Assembly: GCF_029889845.1 (NCBI RefSeq)
Contig: NZ_JARANV010000020.1
Coordinates: forward strand, 19,130-83,129
DNA: 64,000 nucleotides
From: Halomonas sp. 25-S5
GTDB lineage: Bacteria; Pseudomonadota; Gammaproteobacteria; Pseudomonadales; Halomonadaceae
Reading direction: 5' to 3'
Shown in pieces: positions 44,738 to 53,519 of this stretch (position 1 is the first letter of the stretch; each line of letters opens with the position of its first letter). Position numbers and translations under genes: made by a program. Below the pieces are notes generated by a model. The model saw only the letters and a list, made by a program, of their open reading frames with translations. It had not been told where the DNA came from and made no database searches.

Positions 44738-47700
44738 CTGAGTGACCTGAACTGGCCGCCCGCAGCACGCCCAGCAGCCCCTGCAGCGGATGAGGCAGTG
44801 CGGTATTGGAGAGGCGCCTGGCCTGGCTGCGGCAGGAGTAGCCGGTGGCCAGCAGGCGGCCGGCGTTGGCCTTGCTCTCCACATGGGGCTGCCAGGACTG
44901 GGCGTAGATGGTCCGGGAGGTCTCGCGGTTGCGCGCCTCGTGGCCGTAGGTGCCCGACATGCCGCAGCAGCCGGTACTGACCAGTTCGAGTTCCAGGCCG
45001 AAGGCGGCAAAGAGCTGCTGCCATGCCCTGGGGCTGCCCGGGGCGTTGGTCTTCTCGGTGCAGTGGGAGAGCAGCCGGTAGCCCGGGTCGTCGACGCTCA
45101 GGCCAGGGGGCGCCAGCCGGGCGGCCAGGGTTGGAGACTTAGCCACCAGCCACTCCTGCAGCATCAGCACCTCGGGCACGGCGTTCGGCCCCAGTGCCTT
45201 CACGTACTCCTGGCGATAGGTCAGGGTCATGGCCGGGTCGATGCCGACCAGCGGCACGCCGAATTCGGCCAGGGTCCTGAGGCGTCTGGCCTGCTTCTCG
45301 GCGGTACGCGCAAAGGCCCCCAGGAAGCCCTGGACATCGAGCGGCTTGCCGTTGGGCGTGTAGGGCGCGACGAAGACCCGCACGTCGAGGCGCGAGAGCA
45401 ACTCGACGATATCCATCACCAGCCTGGCCTCGAAGTGACTGGTGAAGGCGTCCTGGACGAGCACCACGCTGCGCGCCTTCTGGGCCTCGGTGAGCAGGCC
45501 GAGCGACGTCGGCGTCGCTTCCGCCACGCCCCAGGCGGCGAGTTGCTTCTTCAGGCTTGCGCGGGAGAGCTTCGGGCTGTCCACCAGGCCGAGCGGGCCG
45601 GCCAGCAGCCGGTCGACCAGGCGATTGCCCAGGGCGGCATTGTAGAGCGGCGCCACCCGGGCCAGCGTCGGCACCAGGAACTCCATGCCACCCACCAGGT
45701 AGTCGCGCAGTGGGCGCAGGTAGCGGCCGTGGTAGACCTCGAGGAAGCGCGAGCGGGAGTCGGGGACATTGACCTTCACCGGGCACTGGCCGGCGCAGGA
45801 CTTGCAGGCGAGACACCCCGCCATGGCGTCGTACACCTCGTGGGAGAAGTCATCCTCCCCGCGTTGCCGCCGCAGGGTATTCAGCGTGCGCGAAGGCAGG
45901 TCCCTGACGAACCCCCATACGCCCTCGGCCTTCTTCTTCCTCGACTCCTCGACCAGGTCGACCCCGGCCTCGCCCTGCAGGCGGAGCCACTCGCGGATCA
46001 GGCTGGCGCGCCCCTTGGGCGAGTGCACCCGGTCGCGGGTGGCCTTCCAGGAGGGGCACATGGCGTCATCGGGGTCATAGTTGTAGCAGGCGCCGTTGCC
46101 GTTGCAGTAGACCGTGGCCGCGTGGGCCTGCCAGACCCGCTCGTCGATCTGGCGGTCGAACTGGCCGCGGGTGGGGACGCCGTCGATGGTCAGCAGGTTG
46201 GGATCGACCCACTTGACCGTTTCCTCTTGATCAGAGGCGCTGGTTTGTGAGGCCTTACCCGCGACATCGGGCGGGATAGAGAGCGGCGAGGCGATCTTGC
46301 CGGGGTTGAGCTGGTTGTGAGGGTCGAAGGCCGCCTTGACCCGCTGCAGGCTGGGGTAGAGCTCACCGAAGAAACGGGGCGCATATTCCGAGCGCACGCC
46401 CTTGCCGTGCTCGCCCCACAGCAGGCCGTGGTACTTCTTCGTCAGCTCGGCCACCTCGTCGGAGACCTCGCGGATCAGCCGCTCCTGGGCCGGGTCCTTC
46501 ATGTCGATGGCCGGCCGCACGTGCAGCACCCCGGCATCCACGTGGCCGAACATGCCGTAGGCGAGGCCCCGGGCGTCCAGGGCGGCGCGGAACTCGGCGA
46601 TGTAGTCGGCCAGGTGCTCCGGCGGAACGGCGGTGTCCTCGACGAAGGGGATCGGGCGCTTCTCGCCCCTGGCGTTGCCCAGCAGGCCCACGGCGCGCTT
46701 GCGCATCCCGTAGACCTTCTGGATCTGCTCGCGCCCCTCGGCAAGCGTATAGCCCAGGCGGGGGACGCTGGCATCGGCCTCGAGGTGGCGGCAGAAGGCG
46801 TCGACGCGATCATTCAGCCGCTCGGGGTCGTCGTCGTTGAACTCCACCAGGTTGATGCCGCGCACCGGCGTCTCTCCCGAGGGAAAGAATGCCGCCACGC
46901 TGTCCCAGACGAAGTCCTCCATGGCCAGCATCAGCACGGTGTCGTCCACCGTCTCGACGGAGGTGGGCTGCGCGCTGCTTGCCATCAGCGCCTTGGCATC
47001 GCGCAGGGCCTCCATGAAGCCGGCGTAGCGCACGTTGACCAGAGTCGAGTGCTTCGGGATCGGCAGCACATTGAGCACCGCCTCGTCGAGCAGGCCCAGC
47101 GAGCCCTCCGAGCCGCACAGCAGGCTGTTGATGTCGAGGCGACCCTCGGCGTCGCGCAGGTGCGCCAGGTCGTAGCCGGTCAGGCAGCGGTTGAGCGGCG
47201 GGAACTTCTCGGCGATCAGCTCGCCCTGGGTGTCGATGATCTCCCGGGCGGTGCGGTAGGCCGCCCCGGTGACGTCGTCACGTTCGCACAGCGGCGTGAG
47301 CTCCTCGTCGGCCAGCGGGCGGCTCACTAGCCGCTCGCCGCCGAGCAGCAGGGTCTCGAGCTCGAGCACATGGTCGCGGGTCTTGCCATACTCGCAGCTG
47401 CCCTGGCCGCTGGCGTCGGTTGCGATCATGCCGCCGATGGTGGCGCGGTTGGAGGTGGAGAGGTCCGGGGCGAAGAAGAGCCCATGGGGTCTCAGCGCCG
47501 CATTGAGCTGGTCCTTGACCACGCCGGCCTGGACCCGCACCCGGCGCTTCTCCACGTCGATCTCGAGGATCGCGTTCATGTGCCGCGAGACATCCACCAC
47601 CAGGCCGTCGGTGAGCGACTGGCCGTTGGTACCGGTGCCACCGCCGCGTGGGGTGAGCGCTACCTGGCGGTGCTCGTCACGGCCGGCCAGCCGGGCGATG

Positions 47701-47912
47701 CGCTCGAGGTCGGCGCCATGCCTCGGGTAGAGCACGGCCTGGGGCAGGCGCTGGTAGATGGAGTTGTCGGTGGCCAGCACCGTGCGGGCGGCATAGTCCG
47801 GGGCGATCTCGCCCTCGAAGCCCGCATCGCGCAGGGCGTCCAGGAAGCGCAGGTAGGGGGCGGCGAGGCGCATGGCCGGGTCGGTGTGGGCCGTGTCCAG
47901 TCTGGCGATCAT
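44631..47912 (-). CDS. ydiJ: YdiJ-like FAD/Fe-S D-2-hydroxyacid dehydrogenase with extended C-terminus
   Basis: A 1,093-residue FAD and iron-sulfur protein related to YdiJ and D-2-hydroxyglutarate/D-lactate dehydrogenases. The FAD domain has LTPRGGGTGTNGQSLTDGLV and NRATIGGMIATDASGQG near residues 90-170, the FAD-oxidase C-terminal domain follows (HVDAGVLHVRPAIDMKD), then a ferredoxin-type motif (CLACKSCAGQCP) near 690 and a CCG-type cluster segment (STGCCGMSGTYGHE) near 990. Family members end shortly after TGYSCRSQ and HPLQGLL. Here the frame runs on about 40 codons antisense through the end of the GntR gene, so the native stop was probably lost when the neighbouring block inserted. Confidence 0.88.
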   Translation of the reverse strand: MIARLDTAHTDPAMRLAAPYLRFLDALRDAGFEGEIAPDYAARTVLATDNSIYQRLPQAVLYPRHGADLERIARLAGRDEHRQVALTPRGGGTGTNGQSLTDGLVVDVSRHMNAILEIDVEKRRVRVQAGVVKDQLNAALRPHGLFFAPDLSTSNRATIGGMIATDASGQGSCEYGKTRDHVLELETLLLGGERLVSRPLADEELTPLCERDDVTGAAYRTAREIIDTQGELIAEKFPPLNRCLTGYDLAHLRDAEGRLDINSLLCGSEGSLGLLDEAVLNVLPIPKHSTLVNVRYAGFMEALRDAKALMASSAQPTSVETVDDTVLMLAMEDFVWDSVAAFFPSGETPVRGINLVEFNDDDPERLNDRVDAFCRHLEADASVPRLGYTLAEGREQIQKVYGMRKRAVGLLGNARGEKRPIPFVEDTAVPPEHLADYIAEFRAALDARGLAYGMFGHVDAGVLHVRPAIDMKDPAQERLIREVSDEVAELTKKYHGLLWGEHGKGVRSEYAPRFFGELYPSLQRVKAAFDPHNQLNPGKIASPLSIPPDVAGKASQTSASDQEETVKWVDPNLLTIDGVPTRGQFDRQIDERVWQAHAATVYCNGNGACYNYDPDDAMCPSWKATRDRVHSPKGRASLIREWLRLQGEAGVDLVEESRKKKAEGVWGFVRDLPSRTLNTLRRQRGEDDFSHEVYDAMAGCLACKSCAGQCPVKVNVPDSRSRFLEVYHGRYLRPLRDYLVGGMEFLVPTLARVAPLYNAALGNRLVDRLLAGPLGLVDSPKLSRASLKKQLAAWGVAEATPTSLGLLTEAQKARSVVLVQDAFTSHFEARLVMDIVELLSRLDVRVFVAPYTPNGKPLDVQGFLGAFARTAEKQARRLRTLAEFGVPLVGIDPAMTLTYRQEYVKALGPNAVPEVLMLQEWLVAKSPTLAARLAPPGLSVDDPGYRLLSHCTEKTNAPGSPRAWQQLFAAFGLELELVSTGCCGMSGTYGHEARNRETSRTIYAQSWQPHVESKANAGRLLATGYSCRSQARRLSNTALPHPLQGLLGVLRAASSGHSVNRRVSGRCAAAGRRCRGDERRQPGRLRHPERQWP

Positions 47913-48002
47913 GGTATCTCAGGGGAAAAAGCCCAGCATGTAGCTGGGCAAGAGGAAACACGACATCGCAGTCGCTCGTACAAGATCATCCGCAAGGAGG
48001 CA

Positions 48003-48800
48003 TTACGTCATGTAAAGCCCACCGGCTACATCGATGGTCTGCCCCGTGACGAAGCTCGATTCGTCCGACGTCAGATACAGTGCCAGGTCTGCGACTTCAT
48101 CCGGCTTGCCCAGGCGCCCGAGCGGAGTCAGGCGAACCTGCTCATCGTTGATGGCGGCATCCACAGCAAGCACCATCGGCGTCTCGATCCGCCCCGGGGC
48201 AATCGCATTGACGCGAATGTCGTAAGGCCCCAGTTCGGCGGCCAGGTGCTTGGTAAAGCCGATGATGGCCGACTTAGTCGCCGCATAATGGCACGCCACC
48301 ACCGGAGAGTGGGTCTTGCCGGCAACGGAGGACATATTGACGATATGGCCACGTCGCGCGCGACGCATGCCATCACCCACCGCGCGGATGGTATTGAAAG
48401 CACCCGTCAGGTTGACCCCCACCACCTGATTCCACTCTTCCGGTGCCATTTCACAGACGGATGCCGGCAGGCCGCCATGCTTGGGAGATATGCCGGCATT
48501 GTTGACCACACTATCGACGGGGGCGCCAAAGTGGGCTTCCGCCTCTCTCACGCCACGTTCGACCGCGGCGTAATCGGAAACGTCGACCGATAACGGATAG
48601 GCATCGCCTCTTCCCGCTTCCCGGATGGCATCGCAAACCTCCTGGGCACTGTCGGCCGACCAGTCCATGACCGAGACATTGGCACCACGCGACGCAAACG
48701 CCATGGCAATGGCCCTGCCAATACCGGCACCACCACCGGTGACGAGTACATGTCGACCGGCATGGCTGGGTCGATAGCGTAAAGAACTCTCTAGAGCCAT
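48003..48800 (-). CDS. Short-chain dehydrogenase/reductase (SDR)
   Basis: A 265-residue SDR: VTGGGAGIGRAIAMAFASRG, VNNAGISPKHGG, VNMSSVAGKTHSPVVACHYA with the Y-x3-K tetrad (YAATK), IRVNAIAPGRIETPM and GQTIDVAGGLYMT. It is the last gene of the quinone reductase, ThDP enzyme, livKH(MG)F operon, 3 bases after livF, so it should act on the imported compound or on a product of the ThDP enzyme. It resembles 3-oxoacyl-ACP reductase-type SDRs, but that name would be misleading in this context. Confidence 0.87.
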   Translation of the reverse strand: MALESSLRYRPSHAGRHVLVTGGGAGIGRAIAMAFASRGANVSVMDWSADSAQEVCDAIREAGRGDAYPLSVDVSDYAAVERGVREAEAHFGAPVDSVVNNAGISPKHGGLPASVCEMAPEEWNQVVGVNLTGAFNTIRAVGDGMRRARRGHIVNMSSVAGKTHSPVVACHYAATKSAIIGFTKHLAAELGPYDIRVNAIAPGRIETPMVLAVDAAINDEQVRLTPLGRLGKPDEVADLALYLTSDESSFVTGQTIDVAGGLYMT

Positions 48801-48803
48801 GTC

Positions 48804-49508
48804 TCAAATCCCCAGATATGCTTTTCGAATGTGGTCATCGCCCATCAGTTCTTGCGCCTGGCCATCCATCACGATTCTTCCGTTCTCGATGACATAGGCC
48901 CTGTCGGCGACCTTGAGCGTCTGATACACGTTCTGTTCGACGATCAACACCGTCGTGCCGCTCTCGGCAATCTGCTTGACCACCTCGAATACCTGCGAGA
49001 CGACGATCGGCGCCAACCCCAGGGAGGGCTCATCGAACATCATCAGCTTGGGACAGGCCATCATTCCACGCGCGATGGCGACCATCTGCTGCTCACCGCC
49101 CGACAGCGATTCCGCCTGCTGATGAAGTCGCTCTTTCACGCGGGGAAACAGCGTCAGAACCTCTTCCAGTCGCTGGTCGTATCGATTCTTTGCCGCCGGA
49201 CGATAAGCGCCCATCTGGATGTTCTCGAGCACGGTCATTTCCGGAAAGAGCTGACGCGCCTCGGGGATCAACGTGATCCCGCGATTCACCACCTGATGCG
49301 CCGGCAAGTGGGTAATGTCCTCGCCTTCGAAGGTGATGCTCCCGGCGGTGGCCTCGATCAAACCAGACACCGTTCTCAGGGTGGTCGTCTTGCCGGCACC
49401 ATTACCCCCCACGATGGTGACGACTTCACCTTCGCTCACCTCCAGCGAGACATCGTGCAAGATCGTGGTAGCACCATATCCGGCCGTCACATTATTCAGT
49501 CGAAGCAT
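48804..49508 (-). CDS. livF: Liv-type ABC transporter ATP-binding protein LivF
   Basis: About 234 residues. Walker A IVGGNGAGKTTTLRTV, signature LSGGEQQMVAIARGMM, Walker B KLMMFDEPSLGLAP and the switch histidine region VLIVEQNVYQTLKVADRAYV. Start ATG 49508 with a full AAGGAGG 6 bases upstream, overlapping the end of the LivMG fusion by 17 bases in another frame. An in-frame ATG at 49538 lacks such a site. It energises the branched-chain-amino-acid-type importer of the operon; the substrate need not be an amino acid. Confidence 0.92.
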   Translation of the reverse strand: MLRLNNVTAGYGATTILHDVSLEVSEGEVVTIVGGNGAGKTTTLRTVSGLIEATAGSITFEGEDITHLPAHQVVNRGITLIPEARQLFPEMTVLENIQMGAYRPAAKNRYDQRLEEVLTLFPRVKERLHQQAESLSGGEQQMVAIARGMMACPKLMMFDEPSLGLAPIVVSQVFEVVKQIAESGTTVLIVEQNVYQTLKVADRAYVIENGRIVMDGQAQELMGDDHIRKAYLGI

Positions 49509-51327
49509 CGGATGCCTCCTTGCCGAGATAGGCTTCAATGACAGCCTCGTTCTTCACCACTTCCTCCGGCTTGCCTTGCGCGAGAATCTCACCAGAACTG
49601 ATCACGATGACTCGGTCCGAGAGCTCCATGACAGCCTGCATCACGTGTTCAATGGCAATGATGCTGATGCCGCTGTTACGAATCACCTTGATCAGTTCGA
49701 TGGCTTCCCTGAGGTCGGCGGGGTTGATACCGGCCATTACCTCATCCAACAGCAGGATGCGCGGGCGCATCGCCATGACACGAGCCACTTCGAGGCGCTT
49801 GAGACCGCCAATGGGAAGATTTCTGGCCTCTTCGTCCAGGAAACGATACAGCCCGAGTTCGTAGGTGATCTCACGTGCCGCCTTGCGACACTCCTCCACC
49901 GAGCGGAAGCGATGGAAGGCACCCACCATGATGTTCTCTTCCACCGTCATGGCCGCAAAAGGCTGAACGATCTGGAAGGTCCGGCCGACACCGCTCCTGG
50001 CAAAGGCACCGGGTGTTTTCGGAGAAATGAAGTGGCCATCCTCGCCGAGCACCGCAACCGAGCCGGAGTCGGCACGCAAGAAGCCGGAAATCATGTTGAA
50101 GACCGTGGTCTTGCCCGCACCGTTGGGCCCGATGATCCCCAACACTTCCCCCTTGTGCACGTCGAAGGAGACATCGTTGGTGACGTGCAAGCCCCCGAAG
50201 TGCTTGTCGAGATGTTCGACCTTGAGCACCACGTCGCCGATCGGCGGGCGCGCGGGTTTCCTTATGTCGTCCAGATGAACGTGATCGACGGGGCTCTCGA
50301 CGCTGGTATCGAAGCGGCGAACCCGGGAAGTCGGTAGATAGCGCTGGATGAGGCTCATGATGCCATCCGGCATGAACAGCACCACCAGGATCAGCACGAC
50401 CCCGTATACGAACCCATGCAGGCCGATGGCACTGGAACCCAGCCAGCCGCGCGCCAGCTCCGTGATGGGCACCAGCAGAATCGTACCGTAGAGCGGGCCG
50501 AAAACGGTGCCCAGCCCACCCACCAGGGCGAACAGGACGATCTGAATGGAAAACGTTAGATTGAATGCCGATTCGGGCTCGATGAACGTCAGATATGAAC
50601 CATGGAAAGTCCCGAGCATGGCCGTGAGTCCGGCGGAAATCGCCGCCGCATACAACCGCACATGAACGGTACGAATCGCGGCCCCCCTGGCAGCCGACTC
50701 ACGCTCGCGGGTGGCAATCAACTGGAACCCCAGCTTGCTGCGGCGGATTGCCCAGGCAACGGCGAGGGAAAACGACATCAACCCGAATACGATCACCAGG
50801 GAAGGCAACCGCTCGGTGAAGATCATGGTGCTCCAGCCCATCTCGAGAGGTACCATCACGCCATTGGCACCGCCCGTCAGGCCGACCCAGTTCAGCGAAA
50901 TGACATGAAAGACCTCCAGAAAAGCAATGGAGGCAAGAGCATAGAATGGTCCATGAAGCTTGAAGCAGGGGTAGCTGATGGCGACCGCCACCCCGGCGGC
51001 CAGAATGGCCCCGACGAACATGCTGATCCAGGGAGAAACGCCCGCGTTGAGCATCAGCATCCCCGTGTAGGCACCAATGCCGTAATAGATGGCATGCCCT
51101 AGCGAGAGCTGCCCCGCATAGCCGCCCACGATGTTCCAGGCAGTTGACAGCCCGGCAAATAGGCAGATGGTGATGAAGATATGGTAGATGTAATCATCGC
51201 CGACACCTATCGGAATGAGAATCAAGCTGGCCAGGGTAATGAAGAACAGTATCTTCTTGTTGAGAAACCATTGCATACCGCCCCCATGACTCCTCGCCGG
51301 TGCAGAGGATATTGTCTTATCGTTCAT
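49492..51327 (-). CDS. Fused LivM permease-LivG ATPase of a Liv-type ABC transporter
   Basis: A 611-residue fusion. The N-terminal half (about 20-335) is a LivM-type permease with 8-9 membrane helices and the segments IVGGYAGQLSLGHAIYYGIG and FALVGGLGTVFGPLYGTILL. The C-terminal half (about 365-605) is a LivG-type ATPase: IIGPNGAGKTTVFNMISGF (Walker A), PIGGLKRLEVARVMAMRP (signature, with IGG-L replacing LSGGQ) and ILLLDEVMAGINPADLRE (Walker B). LivM and LivG are usually separate proteins, so a fusion fixes their ratio. Upstream is livH (31-base gap). Confidence 0.92.
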   Translation of the reverse strand: MNDKTISSAPARSHGGGMQWFLNKKILFFITLASLILIPIGVGDDYIYHIFITICLFAGLSTAWNIVGGYAGQLSLGHAIYYGIGAYTGMLMLNAGVSPWISMFVGAILAAGVAVAISYPCFKLHGPFYALASIAFLEVFHVISLNWVGLTGGANGVMVPLEMGWSTMIFTERLPSLVIVFGLMSFSLAVAWAIRRSKLGFQLIATRERESAARGAAIRTVHVRLYAAAISAGLTAMLGTFHGSYLTFIEPESAFNLTFSIQIVLFALVGGLGTVFGPLYGTILLVPITELARGWLGSSAIGLHGFVYGVVLILVVLFMPDGIMSLIQRYLPTSRVRRFDTSVESPVDHVHLDDIRKPARPPIGDVVLKVEHLDKHFGGLHVTNDVSFDVHKGEVLGIIGPNGAGKTTVFNMISGFLRADSGSVAVLGEDGHFISPKTPGAFARSGVGRTFQIVQPFAAMTVEENIMVGAFHRFRSVEECRKAAREITYELGLYRFLDEEARNLPIGGLKRLEVARVMAMRPRILLLDEVMAGINPADLREAIELIKVIRNSGISIIAIEHVMQAVMELSDRVIVISSGEILAQGKPEEVVKNEAVIEAYLGKEASDASTE

Positions 51328-51358
51328 GACACTTTCTCCGGTGACGCCACAGCGCTTC

Positions 51359-52240
51359 TCAAGACACGTGTGCCAGTTTTCTTGCCTTGCCGAACAGTCC
51401 GGATGGGCGGAATATCAGGATCAGCAGGAAGATACCGAACACCGCGACATCCTTCAGTGACGACCCCAGATAGAAACCGGCAAAAGAATCCACGAGGCCA
51501 ATGATCAAGGCGGCAAAGAAAGCCCCAGTGATGCTTCCCAATCCCCCCATCACAACGATCACGAAAGCAATCAGGACGAAGCTTTGCCCCGTTTGGGCAT
51601 TGACGGGATACAGCGGAGAAAGCAGAACGGCAGCGACACCGACGCAGGCGATACCGATACCGAATGTCACCATATTGATGCGTGACACATTGATGCCCAT
51701 CAGCTGCGCTGCGTTGCGGTTCTGAGCAGTGGCTCGAATGGCACGCCCCATCTGCGTTCGAGTCAGGAACAGATGCAGCGCACCCACCATGAAGATGGAG
51801 CACAGCATGATCACGACCTGTCCAGTCAGAATCGTTGCCGGCCCCAGACCCAGGGTATGGCGCATGCCGCTGGACGGCGTATTGAAATTGTCGGAACCCG
51901 CGATCATCAACACCAAGTTTATCATGGCGATCGACAGGCCGACCGTTGCAAATATCTGGATGTGTTCATCCGAATCTTTGAGCGGCTCTATCAGGAATTT
52001 CTGAACGAAAACTCCCAATACAAACAACAAGGGGATGATGAAGACCAGCGTCAAATAGGGATGAATGCCGAGATAGGTCGTGATGATGTAAGTCAAAATC
52101 ATCCCTATCATCATGAATTCGCCATGAGCAAAGTTGATAACCTTCGTTATGCCAAAGATCAGCGTCAAACCGACGCTGACCATGGCATAAAGGCTACCAA
52201 GCATTAACCCATTGACGACAAGGCTAATAATTAATTCCAT
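51359..52240 (-). CDS. livH: Liv-type ABC transporter permease LivH
   Basis: A 293-residue inner-membrane permease with about eight helices: LIISLVVNGLMLGSLYAMVS, VGLTLIFGITKVINFAHGEF (characteristic LivH motif), TRTQMGRAIRATAQNRNAAQ (cytoplasmic coupling segment) and IVVMGGLGSITGAFFAALII. Partner of the LivMG fusion. It lies 18 bases after the substrate-binding protein gene. The ordering K-H-M-G-F is that of Liv operons. Confidence 0.93.
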   Translation of the reverse strand: MELIISLVVNGLMLGSLYAMVSVGLTLIFGITKVINFAHGEFMMIGMILTYIITTYLGIHPYLTLVFIIPLLFVLGVFVQKFLIEPLKDSDEHIQIFATVGLSIAMINLVLMIAGSDNFNTPSSGMRHTLGLGPATILTGQVVIMLCSIFMVGALHLFLTRTQMGRAIRATAQNRNAAQLMGINVSRINMVTFGIGIACVGVAAVLLSPLYPVNAQTGQSFVLIAFVIVVMGGLGSITGAFFAALIIGLVDSFAGFYLGSSLKDVAVFGIFLLILIFRPSGLFGKARKLAHVS

Positions 52241-52258
52241 TTGGTAACCTCGGGGTTA

Positions 52259-53482
52259 TTATTGGCTAGACCGCATGTCGGCAACACTGGCGCCTTCCGG
52301 ATAAACGGTAACCAACTCGCCATCCTGCCATTGCATACCCATCATGCTGGCACGCTCGTTCTGGTTATTCTCGCCGATCTTGATGCCGATACCGGCTGCC
52401 GTTCCGCCAACGGGGACGTCCATCGCCAGCACGGCTTCCTTGATCTCATCGGCTGAGAATCCGCTACCCGCGTCGATGGCACGAAGAAGTTCAAGTGCTC
52501 CCGCGTAGTTCATCAGGGAGTGGCCAGAGCGGGGAGATTCCTCGTACTTCTCTTCATAAGAGGCCACGAAGTCCTCGATGCCGGGAGCGAACTCCGGGTC
52601 GATGTTGTACTGGGTGAAGTCGACATCGTAGACACCGTCGATCACATCGTGTCCCACTGCCTCAGCAGTCGGCGTCATGGAGTAGCCACCACCGCCGCCG
52701 ATGATCGCCTTTGGACGGTAATCGCGCTCGTTGGCTTGGCGAAGGAACAGAACCGAATCGTCCTGATAGGAGGTCTGCAGAACGACGTCGACGTCTTCTT
52801 CTTGCAGTGAAAGCACGATGGAAGACATATCCACGGTTGACGCCGGATAATGCTCTTCCATCACGATGTTGAGGCCATGCTCTTCGGCAAATGCACGCTG
52901 GTGTTTGCCCACCGACGAGCCGTAGTTGGAATCCTCATGGATGATGCCGATGCGCAGCTCGGTCGGGTCGACGCCGAGCTCGGGAGCGATGCCTTCGACC
53001 AGCATGTCGATGATGGTCTCGGCCATGTGATAGGCAGTCGGGTTGGTACGGAATACGTAGTTCAGCCCGCGCTCCGTAACATCGTCGGCGACGGCACCCA
53101 GCTCGAAGTAGGGCACCTTGCTCATTTCAGCTACCTGGGAGGCGGCGATGGAGCGTGAAGAGGCATAGGTACCGAAGATCGCCTTGACGTCTTCACGAGA
53201 GATCAGTCGGCGTGCTTCGCCGATAGCCTGGTTGTTGTCCACAGCATCGCCCGTCTCGAGCACGACGGTCTCTCCCTGGACTCCACCATTCGCATTGATC
53301 TGATCGACTGCCAGCTCCAGGCCGCGATAGCTTTCTTCACCGAGGAGAGCCAGTCCACCGCTGAGAGGATAGAGCGCTCCGAATTTCACCTCGGCGAAGG
53401 CAGGGGCTGAGATACCACCAAGCAGGGCTGTCGCAATGACGCTGCTGATGACTGTGCGGCGGAATTTTTGATTGTAGTTCAT
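52259..53482 (-). CDS. Liv-type ABC transporter substrate-binding protein
   Basis: A 407-residue periplasmic protein. The signal peptide is about 30 residues (RRTVISSVIATALLGGISAP, then AFA before EVKFG). The mature part begins VKFGALYPLSGGLALLGEES, then AVDQINANGGVQGETVVLE, typical of type-I periplasmic binding proteins (LivK/AmiC family). LivK-like proteins bind amino acids, amides, urea, aromatic acids or other small polar compounds; nothing here fixes the ligand. The gene follows the ThDP enzyme with a 37-base gap. Confidence 0.92.
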   Translation of the reverse strand: MNYNQKFRRTVISSVIATALLGGISAPAFAEVKFGALYPLSGGLALLGEESYRGLELAVDQINANGGVQGETVVLETGDAVDNNQAIGEARRLISREDVKAIFGTYASSRSIAASQVAEMSKVPYFELGAVADDVTERGLNYVFRTNPTAYHMAETIIDMLVEGIAPELGVDPTELRIGIIHEDSNYGSSVGKHQRAFAEEHGLNIVMEEHYPASTVDMSSIVLSLQEEDVDVVLQTSYQDDSVLFLRQANERDYRPKAIIGGGGGYSMTPTAEAVGHDVIDGVYDVDFTQYNIDPEFAPGIEDFVASYEEKYEESPRSGHSLMNYAGALELLRAIDAGSGFSADEIKEAVLAMDVPVGGTAAGIGIKIGENNQNERASMMGMQWQDGELVTVYPEGASVADMRSSQ

Positions 53483-53519
53483 GGTTACTTCTCCTGATCG
53501 TTACTGTATCACTAATTTT

